A stretch of 64,000 nucleotides of DNA, from contig CAWHGB010000002.1 in NCBI GenBank assembly GCA_963828855.1, forward strand, positions 806,001 through 870,000. Reading direction: 5' to 3'. The translations under genes and the position numbers were made by a program. Below are positions 35,092 through 45,330 of the stretch, piece by piece (positions within the stretch are counted from its first letter, which is position 1; each line of letters starts with the position of its first letter). The DNA comes from CAVVEQ01 sp963828855 (GTDB lineage Bacteria > Chloroflexota > Anaerolineae > Anaerolineales > Anaerolineaceae). The notes beneath the pieces are model-generated. The model was given only the letters and a program-made list of their open reading frames with translations. It searched no databases and was not told the origin of the DNA.

Positions 35092-36958
35092 ATGTCCACC
35101 GCATTTAACTTTTTAGAGGATCTGAATTCCTCCCCCCGGCCATTCATCGCTGATGGTGCCATGGGAACCATGCTCCATCAGCGCGGGCAGGGCTTCCAGC
35201 ATTGTTTTGACCTGCTCAACCTGACCCAGCCCAGCCTGGTTGCGGAAATTCATCACGAATACATTGATGCCGGAGCACAGATCATCCAGACGAATACCTT
35301 CGGCGCCAACCGTTTCAAGCTCTCCAAGCACGAGCTGGAATCGCGCCTGGTGGAGATCAACACCGCCGCAGTGGAACTTGCCCGCCGCGTGATCCTGGCA
35401 TCATTTAAAAAGATTTATATAGCCGGGGATGTTGGTCCCCTGGGAGTACGCCTTGCACCGTTTGGCCGGATCCAACCCGAGGAAGCTCGCGATGTGTTCC
35501 GGGAGCAAATTACAGCGCTTAGTAAAAGGCGGCATTGATCTGCTCATCATCGAAACCATGACCGATCTTTACGAGATCCGCGAAGCCATCCTGGCAGCCC
35601 GCGAAGTGGATGATCATCTCCCCATTCTCGCCTCCATGACCTTCACCCGCGATGACCGCACCCTGCTGGGTGACAGCCCTGAAAAGGTCGCGGCCAAGAT
35701 CAAAGAAGCGGGAGCGGATTTGATCGGGGTGAATTGCTCCGGTGGACCCGACCAGATCCTTCGGATCCTTAAATCCATGCGTCAGGCTGTACCTGATGGG
35801 CAATTCTCTGCCATGCCCAATGCCGGGTGGCCGGAGCAGGTGAGTGGGCGCATCTTCTACCCCGCCACCCCGGAATATTTCGGCGACTACGCGGTCTCTT
35901 TCTGGCAAGCCGGCGCACGGGTGATTGGCGGTTGCTGCGGGACCACGCCCACCCACATCACCCAGATGCGCAGCGCAGTGGATTCAGCCCCGGTCGATAC
36001 CATCGTATTTCAGCCTGTCCAGGTGAGCGGAGAGTTGGAAGAACTCTGCGAAAACTGCGAGCAGCCCACCCAATTGGCGCAAAAGCTAGCCGGAGGCAAG
36101 TTTATCTTCGCGGTGGAGATGGACCCACCCCGCGGCCTGGCAACCCAGAAGTTGCTGGCCGGGGCGAGCCTGCTCGGGGAATCCGGCGCGGATGTCATCG
36201 ATGTGGCCGATAGCCCCATGGCTCGCATGCGTATGAGCCCCTGGGCGGTTTGTTCCTTGATCCAAAAGACAGTCGGGGTTGAAACCGTGCTTCACTTTCC
36301 CACCCGCGGGAGGAACCTCCTGCGCGTGCAGGGGGATCTGCTGGCAGCGCATGCCATCGGGGTGAGGAATATCTTTGTCATCATGGGCGACCCCACCGCA
36401 ATTGGTGATTACCCCAACGCTGCGGATAACTTCGACCTCGTCCCTTCTGGGTTGATCCGGCTCATTAAAGAAGGCTTTAACACCGGTGTGGATCACTCCG
36501 GGAGTGATATCGGACAACCAACATCGTTTTTTGTTGGTTGCGCATTAAATCTCAATCCATCCAACCCCAAACAGGAAGCCCGTAACCTGCACCGCAAGCT
36601 GGAAGCTGGAGCAGATTTCATTCTCACCCAACCTGTTTATGATGCCAAGCCAGCGCTTGAATTCCTGGAAGCGTACGAAAAGGAATACGGAGCGCTTTCC
36701 ACGCCGCTCCTGCTCGGGATCCTCCCGCTGCATAACTTCCGGCATGCCAATTTTCTCCACCAGGAGGTACCAGGTGTGGAGATCCCCGCAGCGATCATGC
36801 AAAGAATGGAACCCGCCGGTGAAGCGGGACCCCAAATTGGTGCGGAGATTGCATCCGCATTGATCCAGGAGCTTCGACCCCGCATCCAGGGGGTATACCT
36901 AATGCCAGCCTTCAACCGGTATGATATAACCGCCGGGATCATCGAAGCCAACAAGTAG
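35092..36958 (+). CDS. Homocysteine S-methyltransferase / methylenetetrahydrofolate reductase fusion, one frameshift
   Basis: About 622 residues. N-terminal half: PFIADGAMGTMLHQRGQG, IQTNTFGANRF, and the zinc motif VIGGCCGTTPTHI with GVNCSGG; C-terminal half from about 335: MTHFR TIM barrel with FIFAVEMDPPRGLATQKLLAGA, FPTRGRNLLRVQGDLLAAHAIG, ADFILTQPVYD and LLLGILPLHNFRHANFL. One break near 35505. This is the YitJ-like layout that supplies 5-methyl-THF and can transfer methyl groups to homocysteine. Twenty bases downstream of metH and thus under the same SAM riboswitch. Confidence 0.93.
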
Positions 36959-36970
36959 CCGCTTTCCCGC

Positions 36971-36999
36971 TTGTGTAAATTCCGCGGAATGGCTAGAAT
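36971..36999 (+). promoter_or_regulatory. Promoter of coaX-coaBC
   Basis: TTGTGT (36971-36976), 17 bases, TAGAAT (36994-36999), about 55 bases before the coaX start. Confidence 0.6.
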
Positions 37000-37053
37000 A
37001 CAGGGGATCGAGTTGAATCACTCTCTTTTCGTAACTTTGGGGTGACCGGAAAA

Positions 37054-37821
37054 ATGCTTCTCACGATCGATATCGGCAATACAAACATCACGCTGGGGCT
37101 TTACCAGGGAAAATCGCTCGGTTCTCACTGGCGTTTGGCTACCGATCACGAACGTATGCCGGATGAATATGGTTTACAGCTTCTGGGATTACTTCAAAAT
37201 GCAAATTGCCTTGCCTCAAGCCTGGAAGGGATCGCCCTCGCCACAGTAGTGCCCCGCGTCGGCAGCCGGGTTCAGCAAGCCTGCCGCGATTATCTCGGAC
37301 TGGAACCGATGATCGTTGGACCAAATACCCGGACTGACCTCACGATCCTGTATCAAGATCCATCCGCGGTCGGTGCGGACCGTATCGTGGATGCGGTGGC
37401 AGCCCGGGCGCTTTATGGCTGCCCGGCGTGTATCGTCGATTTCGGCACCGCCACCACTTTCGACGCCCTGAATGACAGGGGTGAATACCTGGGCGGCGCC
37501 ATTACCCCCGGTATCGGCATCGCCTCAGATGCCCTCGTCCAGCGAACTGCCCAGCTGCCCCGTGTGAACCTGGAACGCCCCCCCAGCGTGATCGGCCGGA
37601 ACACCGTGCATGCCATGCAATCCGGTCTGCTCTTCGGGTATATCGCCCTGGTGGAGGGTATGGTTGACCGCTTCCGCCGAGAGCTGGGAGATGAAATGCG
37701 CGTGATCGGTACCGGCGGCCTGGTGGATATCATCGCCGCCGAGACAAAGGTGATCACCCACATCGCCCCCTGGCTCACCCTCGACGGTCTCCGCATGATC
37801 TGGGAGATGAATAAGAAATGA
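37054..37821 (+). CDS. coaX: Type III pantothenate kinase
   Basis: 255 residues from the ATG at 37054. An in-frame GTG at 37042 exists, but it forms part of GGGGTGA, which works as the ribosome binding site of the ATG, and the family begins MLLTIDIGNTN. Motifs: DIGNTNITLGLY (phosphate loop), GADRIVDAVAARALYG, IVDFGTATTFDAL and GGAITPGIGI. It phosphorylates pantothenate, the first step of CoA synthesis. Its TGA overlaps the ATG of coaBC (ATGA). Confidence 0.95.
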   Translation: MLLTIDIGNTNITLGLYQGKSLGSHWRLATDHERMPDEYGLQLLGLLQNANCLASSLEGIALATVVPRVGSRVQQACRDYLGLEPMIVGPNTRTDLTILYQDPSAVGADRIVDAVAARALYGCPACIVDFGTATTFDALNDRGEYLGGAITPGIGIASDALVQRTAQLPRVNLERPPSVIGRNTVHAMQSGLLFGYIALVEGMVDRFRRELGDEMRVIGTGGLVDIIAAETKVITHIAPWLTLDGLRMIWEMNKK

Positions 37822-39035
37822 GCAATCCCTTCGAGAATAAACGCATTTTGCTTGGCGTGACCGGATCGATCGCCTGCTATAAAGCCTGCGACCTGGCATC
37901 CCGCTTGAAACAGGCTGGCGCGTTTGTGGATGTCATCCTCACCGCAGGTGCCGCAAAATTCATCACCCCACTCTCCTTTCAATCCGTTACGGGTCGCAAA
38001 GCCTATACCGATGAGGACCTCTGGGGCGGAGAGGGCCATGTGCTTCACGTCAGCCTCGGGCAATCGGCGGAACTGGTACTCATCGCGCCTGCCACAGCCA
38101 ACACGATCGCCAAACTTGCCCACGGAATCGCCGATAACCTGCTCACCGATTCGGTGCTGGTTTCCACCTGCCCGCTGGTCATCTCCCCCGCGATGGAATC
38201 CCACATGTACGCCCACCCCGCCACCCAGGAAAACCTGCAGGTTCTAACCCGGCGGGGAGCATCCATCCTCGGTCCCGCGGAAGGACACCTGGCTTCCGGG
38301 GCAGTCGGGAAGGGGCGTTTCATGGAACCCGCCGACCTCATGGCCGAACTGCGGTTCCTGATGACCCGCAGCGGACAATTGAAGGGCAAGAAATTGGTGA
38401 TCACAGCCGGCGGGACCCAGGAACCGATCGATCCAGTGAGGATCATCACCAATAATTCCTCCGGGAAGCAGGGATACGCCCTGGCACAGGCCGCGCTGGA
38501 TGCAGGCGCGGAGGTTACCCTCATTTCTGCTCCCAATTCCCTGGAAGCACCATTTGGTGTAAATCGGGTGAAAGTACACACAGCCACCGAGATGAAAGAT
38601 GCCGTTCTGGATGCCTGCGAAGGTGCGGACGCGCTGATCATGGCCGCAGCCGTGGCGGATTTTCGTCCCGTTCATGCTGAAACCCAAAAGATCAAAAAAG
38701 GCGGCGGAATCCCCGAGATCAAACTTGAACCCACTGAGGATATCCTCAAACTTGTTGCAAAAGCCAAAGCTAAAAGCGGGTATCCGATCCTCACCGTCGG
38801 TTTCGCCGCTGAAAGCCAGGATTTGATCGACAACGCCCGCGAAAAACTTGCCTCCAAGAGCCTGGATCTGATCGTCGCCAACGATATAACCCGCAGCGAT
38901 GCCGGGTTCGAGGTCGATACCAACGCGATCACCCTGATCGATAAAAAAGGACGGGCACAGAGCCTACCGACATTAACAAAAACCGAAGTGGCTGAAAAGA
39001 TCATGGACTTTGTGATCCACAATCTCCGTTCGTAG
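37818..39035 (+). CDS. coaBC: Phosphopantothenoylcysteine decarboxylase / phosphopantothenate-cysteine ligase
   Basis: 405 residues. The CoaC flavoprotein half begins ILLGVTGSIACYKACDLASRLK and includes APATANTIAKLAHGIADNLL and SPAMESHMYAHPA; the CoaB half starts near residue 190 (KLVITAGGTQEPIDPVRIITNNSSGKQG) with AAAVADFRP and KIKKGGGIPEIKLEPTEDIL. Performs steps 2 and 3 of CoA synthesis, directly coupled to coaX. Frame intact. Confidence 0.97.
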   Translation: MSNPFENKRILLGVTGSIACYKACDLASRLKQAGAFVDVILTAGAAKFITPLSFQSVTGRKAYTDEDLWGGEGHVLHVSLGQSAELVLIAPATANTIAKLAHGIADNLLTDSVLVSTCPLVISPAMESHMYAHPATQENLQVLTRRGASILGPAEGHLASGAVGKGRFMEPADLMAELRFLMTRSGQLKGKKLVITAGGTQEPIDPVRIITNNSSGKQGYALAQAALDAGAEVTLISAPNSLEAPFGVNRVKVHTATEMKDAVLDACEGADALIMAAAVADFRPVHAETQKIKKGGGIPEIKLEPTEDILKLVAKAKAKSGYPILTVGFAAESQDLIDNAREKLASKSLDLIVANDITRSDAGFEVDTNAITLIDKKGRAQSLPTLTKTEVAEKIMDFVIHNLRS

Positions 39036-39046
39036 AAGAAGACAAT

Positions 39047-39790
39047 ATGACCACCCGATCGAAGCGCATCCTCGTCCTCTCCGATATCCATGGCAACCTC
39101 CCCGCGCTGCAATCCGTCCTCCAGGATGCTGGAGAAGTGGATGCCGTCTGGTGTCTGGGTGACCTCGTCGGTTACGGCCCCTACCCCAACGAGTGCATCG
39201 ATCTAATCCGAGAACAGGGAGACCTGCGCTGCGTGCTGGGTAACCACGATGCCGGAATGCTCGGTCGCATCAGCCTGGGGATGTTCAACCATGATGCCCA
39301 GGTTTCCCTGAAATGGGTCAAGACGGTTATTTCCGAATCCAACTGGGAATTCCTCCGCCAGGTTCCTGAATGTGTCATAGAGGAAAAGGTGACCCTTGTT
39401 CACGGTAGCCCGCGAAATGCCATCTGGGAATATATCCTCGATCCTGGGATCGCCCGCGATAATTTCGACAGCTTCAATACCCACGTCGCCATGGTGGGTC
39501 ACACTCACCTGCCAATCGCCTACCTCTATTTTGAAGAACTGAACGAAACGGAGTGGACGCTTGGTAAATTGGGAAAACCGATGAAGCTTGAACACCGCGC
39601 CATCCTCAACCCCGGCAGCGTGGGTCAGCCGCGTGATCACGACCCGCGCGCAGCCTATGCAATCTTTTATCCACGCCGATTGACCTGGGAATTTCACCGC
39701 GTGCCCTACGATATTGAGATGGTGCAGGCAGCCATTAATCAAAACGGGCTTCCCGCCAGGCACGCATCCCGCCTGACGGAAGGCTGGTAA
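39047..39790 (+). CDS. Calcineurin-like metallophosphoesterase
   Basis: 247 residues, cytoplasmic. Metal-binding motifs in order: LSDIHGNLPALQSVL (DxH), CLGDLVGYGPYP (GDxxxxG), VLGNHDAGML (GNHD), LVHGSPRN (GHx variant) and VGHTHLPIAY (GHTH). Belongs to the YfcE/MJ0936 branch; the substrate is unknown. Eleven bases after coaBC and likely in the same transcript. Confidence 0.9.
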   Translation: MTTRSKRILVLSDIHGNLPALQSVLQDAGEVDAVWCLGDLVGYGPYPNECIDLIREQGDLRCVLGNHDAGMLGRISLGMFNHDAQVSLKWVKTVISESNWEFLRQVPECVIEEKVTLVHGSPRNAIWEYILDPGIARDNFDSFNTHVAMVGHTHLPIAYLYFEELNETEWTLGKLGKPMKLEHRAILNPGSVGQPRDHDPRAAYAIFYPRRLTWEFHRVPYDIEMVQAAINQNGLPARHASRLTEGW

Positions 39791-39860
39791 CGACGGAACA
39801 ATTCCCTCGGCTTCCTCGTCTTATAGGTGGATTAAAAATACAGAACACCTGGAGGAGAAA

Positions 39861-40878
39861 ATGAAAAGAATATCGATCGTATTGATTGTTGTCGCCGCCC
39901 TGGTGCTGGCAGCCTGCGCCCCTGCAGCCAGCCTGATGAGCAGCAGCCGCGAGGAATCCCTACCGCCCATGGCAGAGGCATTAGCGGATAAGGGAGTCAG
40001 CCAGGTTGGTGGGATTGGCAATGCCGCCCCCGCTCCCTCGGAGGGCAGTCCCGCCATGGAAGCCCCGGCAAGCCCTGCAGCGGGTTCCCCCGGAGCTGCT
40101 GAACAGCTCATCGTTAAAAACGCCAACCTATCCATGATCGTTCCAAATTCGACCCTCGCCATGCAGCAGGTCACCGACCTGGCCAAGGTGATGAAAGGCT
40201 ATGTGGTCTCCTCGTACCTGTATAAATCCACGGGGGAGGATGGCCAGACTTATACCGATGCGAACATCACCATCCGGGTACCGGTGGACCGCCTGGAGGA
40301 GACCCTGGCTAAAGTTCGCGGCCTGGTGAAAGACCCAAAAGTGGATATCACCTCCGAAAATGTGACCGGTGAGGATGTCACCGCGATCGTTGTTGACCTG
40401 GAATCCCGTCTGCGCAACTATGAAAAAGTTGTCGATAAGCTGTATCAACTTATGGATGAAGCCAAAAAGACTGAGGATGCATTAAACGTCTTCAACCAGA
40501 TCATCTATTACCAGGAACAGATCGAGATCCTCAAGGGTCAGATCAAGTACTACCGCGAGACTGCCGCCATGTCCGCCATCACCCTCAACCTCACCGAGCG
40601 GCCCGCGGTCGTGCCCGTCACAATCGCCGGCTGGCAGCCGGGTGGTGTGGCTCTGGATGCCATCCGGGCCCTCGTCAACTTCCTGCAAAGGCCTGGCAAA
40701 CGTACTCATCTGGGTGGGCTTATGCATCCTGCCCGTGCTGTTCCTGATCTGGCTGCCCCTCTTCCTGATCTGGCGCTCGATGAAGCGCCGCGGCTGGGTG
40801 TGGAAGACCTGGCGCCCGGTGAAGGCAAGCCCCGCCCCGGAGAAACCACTGGAGACCGGTCAGATCGAAAAGAAGTAA
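39861..40878 (+). CDS. DUF4349 lipoprotein, one frameshift
   Basis: About 338 residues with GGAGGAG upstream. Lipobox LAACAPA (Cys16), an Ala/Pro/Ser linker to about 80, then the DUF4349 domain: IVKNANLSMIVPN, GYVVSSYLYKS, ITIRVPVDRLEETLAKVRGL and SENVTGEDVTAIVVDLESRLRNYEKVVDKLYQL with a coiled coil to about 240. One break near 40690 joins the end: NVLIWVGLCILPVLFLIWLPLFLI, a C-terminal membrane helix, and a basic tail. So it is anchored at both ends. Function of the domain is not established. Confidence 0.85.
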
Positions 40879-40899
40879 TTCCAAGAATACGCAATTCAA

Positions 40900-40932
40900 C
40901 CCTGGAAGGTACCGCCTTCCAGGGATTTTTTT
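40900..40932 (+). terminator. Terminator after the DUF4349 gene
   Basis: CCCTGGAAGG / CCTTCCAGGG with a five-base loop, followed by ATTTTTTT, 21 bases after the stop codon. Confidence 0.88.
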
Positions 40933-40952
40933 ACCCGGGAGAACCCCTCTGA

Positions 40953-40958
40953 TATAAT
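40953..40958 (+). promoter_or_regulatory. TATAAT -10 box of dinG, possible leaderless start
   Basis: Perfect TATAAT ending seven bases before the dinG ATG at 40966, no Shine-Dalgarno between (cccttgc). Confidence 0.55.
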
Positions 40959-40965
40959 CCCTTGC

Positions 40966-43777
40966 ATGTCCCCCATTATCGCAATCGATATCGAAACAAC
41001 CGGGCTTGATCCCAAAAAAGACGCCATCACCGAGATCGGTGCGGTAAAGTTCGAAGGAAAAAGGGTGGAGGCGGAATGGTCCTCCCTGGTGAACCCGGGG
41101 ATGAAAATTCCCCCGTTTATCACCCAGCTCACCGGGATCGACGACAACATGGTCCGCAATTCCCCCAAGCTGGAACAGGTTCTGCCGGAGCTGGTGAAAT
41201 TCGCGGGGAACGATCCTGTCATCGGTCACAACGTCCGCTTCGACCTGGGTTTCCTGCAGAAGCGTGGAATCCTTAAACTCAATGAAGTCATCGATACCTA
41301 CGATATGGCGGCGGTGCTCCTGCCCGCCAGCCCGCGCTATAACCTGGGTACCCTGGGCAAGGAACTTCTGCTTACCCTGCCCAATTCCCACCGTGCTTTG
41401 GATGACGCCAAACTCACCCACGCGGTCTATTTCAAACTATACGAAAGAGCCATCTCGCTTCCCGTGGATATCCTGGCCGAAATCGTCCGCCAGGGGGATG
41501 ACGTGGATTGGGACGGGCGTTGGATCTTCCGTCAGATTTTGCGCGCGCGTATCCGCGAACCGCTCGGAGCCATGTCCGGTTCCAAGCTGGATTACGGAAC
41601 GATCTTTGGCGGGGTCGAGATCCTCAGCCAGCCACTGGAACCCAACAAGGAGATCGAGCCGCTGGATGTGGAGGAAGTGAGCGCCATGCTGGAGCACGGT
41701 GGCGCGTTTGCCCAGAAGTTTGAAGGGTTCGAGCAGCGCCCCCAGCAACTTGAGATGCTTCGCGGGGTCACCCGCGCGCTTTCGGAAGGCCAGCACCTGC
41801 TGGTGGAGGCTGGCACCGGCACGGGTAAATCGATGGCCTATCTTCTTCCCGCCGCCCTTTTTGCCACCCGCAACAACGCCCGCGTGGTCATCTCCACCAA
41901 TACGATCAACCTGCAGGATCAATTGATCCAGAAGGATATCCCCGACCTGCGAAAAGCCCTGGGGCTCGATCTGCGCGCGGTGGTGCTCAAAGGCCGCTCC
42001 AACTACCTCTGCCCGCGCCGGCTGGAAACCCTGCGCCAGCGGGGACCCGATTCAGCCGAAGCTGTGCGTGTGCTGGGCAAGGTGCTGGTCTGGCTGCGGG
42101 AATCCGGTTCGGGCGACCGCAGCGACCTGACTCTGAATGGCCCGGGGGAGCGTGAGGTATGGGCGACCAAACTCTCCGCGGATGATGAAGGTTGCGATGG
42201 AGTCTCCTGCGTCAGCCGCATGGGAGGTGCCTGCCCCTTCTTCCGTGCCCGCCAGGCGGCACAATCCGCGCACATCATCATCGTCAACCATGCCCTGCTG
42301 CTTGCAGATGTGGTCACCGGCAACCGGGTGCTGCCCGAATATCAGCACCTGATCGTGGATGAAGCCCATCACCTGGAGGACGCATCCACCAGCGCGCTTG
42401 GGTTCCGCGTCACCGAGACGGAGATCTCCCGCCTGCTGCGCGAGCTGGGGGGCATCTCCTCCGGCGTACTGGGCACCCTGCTGAAAGTGCTCACCTCCCG
42501 CCTGCGGCCTTCCGACCTGGCAGCTTTCCAGGATATCATCCAAAAATCCACCGACCATGCCTTCAACCTCGAACAGCGCTTCCACGAATTCTTCCAGACC
42601 CTGGATGAGTTCCTGGAAAACATCCGCGAGGGCAACCCGGTGGGCTCCTACGGGCAGCAAGCCCGCGTCACCCCCGCCACCCGCACATTGCCAGCCTGGG
42701 CAGGCGTGGATATGATCTGGGACGAGACCGGGGACTCGCTCAGCCTGTTGATCGACCAGCTCACCCGCCTGCAGAAGGGCGTGGGGGAAACCGGGCGAGA
42801 CCGCCGATGAAGACCTGCAGGATGCCCTCAGCGCGGTGGCGAACCTGACCCGCAGGTTGAATGAGATCTCAGTTCAACCTGGATAGCCTGGTTTCCAAGC
42901 CCGACTCGAATGCCATCTACTGGGCGGAGATCCAGTCCACCTACAACGGCACCCAAAAGCTGGCGCTCAATACCGCCCCCCTGCACGTGGGTGACCTGCT
43001 GGAAAAATATCTCTGGTTCGAAAAGAGCAGCGTCATCCTCACCTCCGCCACGCTCACCACCTGGAACACATTCGATTACCTGCGCAACCGCCTGAATGCC
43101 CGCGAAGCCAACGAGCTGCTGCTCGGCTCTCCCTTCGATTACGAGAATTCCGCCCTGCTTTACCTGGTGAACGATATCCCCGAGCCATCGGTCGCAACGC
43201 AATTCCAGAACGCGGTGGATAACACCCTGATCCAGCTTGCGCGTGCCACCGGCGGCAGGATGCTGGTGCTTTTCACCTCCTACGCCCAGTTGAAAAACAC
43301 CTCCGGCGAGGCTTTCCCCTGCGCTCAGCCGGGATGAGATCTACGTCTATGAACAGGGGGAAGGCGCATCGGCAAGCGCGCTGTTGGATACCTTCAAGGA
43401 GACCGAGAAAGCCGTCCTGCTCGGCACGCGCTCCTTCTGGGAGGGCGTGGATGTGCCCGGCGAGTCGCTCTCGGTGGTGGTGATCGTCAAGCTGCCCTTC
43501 GATGTGCCCTCGCGACCCGATCATATCCGCCCGCTCGGAAACCTACGAGAATCCCTTCAACGAGTACAACATCCCCGAGGCCGTGCTGCGCTTCCGCCAG
43601 GGGTTCGGGCGGCTGATCCGCACCCAATCCGACCGCGGGATGGTGGTCGTGCTCGACCGGCGCCTGCTGACCAAATCCTACAAGAATCTGTTCCTGGAAT
43701 CATTGCCGGATTGTAAAAAGATGGACGGCAGGATGGACGACCTGCCCGCGGCAGCCAAACGCTGGTTGAATCTCTAG
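40966..43777 (+). CDS. dinG: DnaQ-like exonuclease / DinG-family helicase fusion, frameshifted
   Basis: About 937 residues. N-terminal 3'-5' exonuclease (1-165): IIAIDIETTGLDPKKDAITEIGAVKFEG, IGHNVRFDLGFL and HRALDDAKLT. Helicase from about 245: Walker A LLVEAGTGTGKSMAYLLPA, the iron-sulfur region with four Cys (NYLCPRRLE, DEGCDGVSCVSR, GACPFF), VNHALLLAD and DEAHHLED; the second motor domain holds ILTSATLTTWNTFDYL, GTRSFWEGVDVPGESL and FRQGFGRLIRTQSD. Breaks near 42800, 42865, 43305 and 43540. This is the exonuclease-DinG layout of many Gram-positives and relatives, acting in DNA repair. Confidence 0.92.
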
Positions 43778-43784
43778 CTAAAAC

Positions 43785-43804
43785 GTAGGGCAGGCTCATG
43801 CCTG
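43785..43804 (+). repeat. REP-like palindrome with GTAG head (single)
   Basis: GTAGGG followed by CAGGC TCAT GCCTG. Same GTAG head and palindrome body as the pair at 44258-44402, though shorter and less certain. Confidence 0.4.
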
Positions 43805-43906
43805 TAGTTTGTTAGCAGGCAATTTCGTGCAGGTTCATGCCAAACGTTTTTTGGATTTTTATCGGAGACATAATATTAAATATCTGACCAAGTAATTTCT
43901 TTCGGC

Positions 43907-44200
43907 TTATGACCTCAAGATAATGGTCCTAATTAATAATATGCCTACGAGAAACATTAATAATTCCCATATTGATATTAGTATTCGGGCATACCAAATA
44001 TTTATTTTCGGATCCATGTTGAAATAAAACATGTCAAATATCTTGTCAGGAAGAAATGGGAAAAAATCTTTCCTTCCTTTTCGCGACCACCGTAAATAAT
44101 CCATCCATTTTTCCGGAAAATACCAACATATCACACATAAATACGAAGAACCGATAAACATTAATTGAAAGAAAATTTTTCCAAATGCATCGTCTCTCAT
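43907..44200 (-). CDS. Possible small AT-rich two-helix membrane protein
   Basis: 97 residues: MRDDAFGKIFFQLMFIGSSYLCVICWYFPE gives helix 1, then a basic aromatic loop (KWMDYLRWSRKGRKDFF), then WYARILISIWELLMFLVGILLIRTII as helix 2. The DNA here is markedly more AT-rich than its surroundings and flanked by REP-like palindromes, suggesting a foreign insertion. No family recognised and no clear ribosome binding site. If not a gene, the interval 43778-44421 holds only the palindromes. Confidence 0.45.
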   Translation of the reverse strand: MRDDAFGKIFFQLMFIGSSYLCVICWYFPEKWMDYLRWSRKGRKDFFPFLPDKIFDMFYFNMDPKINIWYARILISIWELLMFLVGILLIRTIILRS

Positions 44201-44257
44201 ATTTCGAAGGTCTCTTTAATTATTTCATTCTTTTGTGATAATGTCATCTTGCTAGTC

Positions 44258-44402
44258 GTAGGGCGGTCACCGGTTTCGTGACCGCCATCAACCAATCCTA
44301 ATCCGCTGCTTTCGTCACGCCGTGCTTCTCGTATCTTGGGATGGGATTATTTAATATTTATTTGGATATGGATGTCGGGGACAAAACCGGTCCCCGACCT
44401 AC
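44258..44402. repeat. Inverted pair of GTAG-headed REP-like palindromes (REPIN-like)
   Basis: Plus strand at 44258: GTAGGGCGGTCACCGG with partner GTGACCGCC (ends 44286). Minus strand at 44402: GTAGGTCGGGGACCGG with partner GTCCCCGAC (ends 44374). Both share a GTAG head, CGG-type stem start and an ACCGGTTT(T) loop, with heads pointing outward. This is the layout of REP doublets mobilised by RAYT transposases; no RAYT gene is in the window. Confidence 0.55.
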
Positions 44403-44421
44403 GGATAAAAGATCATTTTGA

Positions 44422-45211
44422 TCAAACGCCCAACCGGTACCAAAGAATCCCAATATACTCCTTCAACGCGTTTGTAGTCTGCCCCAGCGCGCTGGCTGAG
44501 GGCATCAGGTTCGTAAGCAGGTTCGCCCCCGGCGCCTGCCAGAGCTGCGCCCAGCCATCTTCGGTGACCGCGTAATCGGTGGGAGCCGAGATCAATTCCA
44601 ATCCCTGGTCGGCGAACATTATCATCGAGCGCGGCATGTGTGCGGCCGAGGTGACCAGGATCGCCTCATTGATCCCCCTTTCCTTCAGCATCCCGGCGCA
44701 GTTGGCAGGCATTCTCGCTGGTGTTCTGCGACTTGGTCTCCAGGATCAACGCCTCCTGCGGAACACCCATCTCCAGCAGCAGCGACTGCATATCCTCCGC
44801 CGGGGATGCCGCGGAAGTATCCATCCAGGGGATATCCCCGCCGCAGAGCAGCAGGAGCGGTGCAACACCCGCTTTATAAAGATGCGCTGCGTATAGGACC
44901 CGGTCCCCGGCGCCATTGAATTCAACCGTCTGCCGCGGATCCTCCTGCGGTTCGGTTCCGCCCGCCAGGACGATCATCACCGGCGCTTGCTGCCCGGCTG
45001 GCAGCGGCGGGTACTGCCACTCCAGCGAGCGTGCCAGGCTGGTGGATACCCAGCGGTTGCCCGCCAGGAGCAAGATGAGCACGGATGTGATCAATAATCC
45101 GTTGCGAAGTCTCCTTCGGCGGTGAAAGACGAGCGCCAGCAGTAAAAGCAGGAATACAAAACCGGTGGGATAGATGAATTGCGGCAGGAATTTCGACAGA
45201 AAAACGCTCAT
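44422..45211 (-). CDS. YdcF / DUF218 family membrane protein, one frameshift
   Basis: About 262 residues. Two N-terminal helices (LPQFIYPTGFVFLLLLLALVF and GLLITSVLILLLAG), then the DUF218 domain: APVMIVLAGGTEPQED, RVLYAAHLYKAGVAPLLLLCGG, ETKSQNTSENA, and after one break near 44710 AILVTSAAHMPRSMIMFADQGLELISAPTDY. This group includes SanA/ElyC-type proteins linked to envelope integrity; the reaction is not known. Monocistronic. Confidence 0.88.
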
Positions 45212-45330
45212 GGTTAGCAGGTTCTCCGGGAACTCATTCTACCCCGAAACCGTCTAGCTCTTAACCACCTGCTCGAAAGGGGTTGGTACAATACTTGCAA
45301 GGAATTTCTTGATTAAGGACTAATCGCCGC

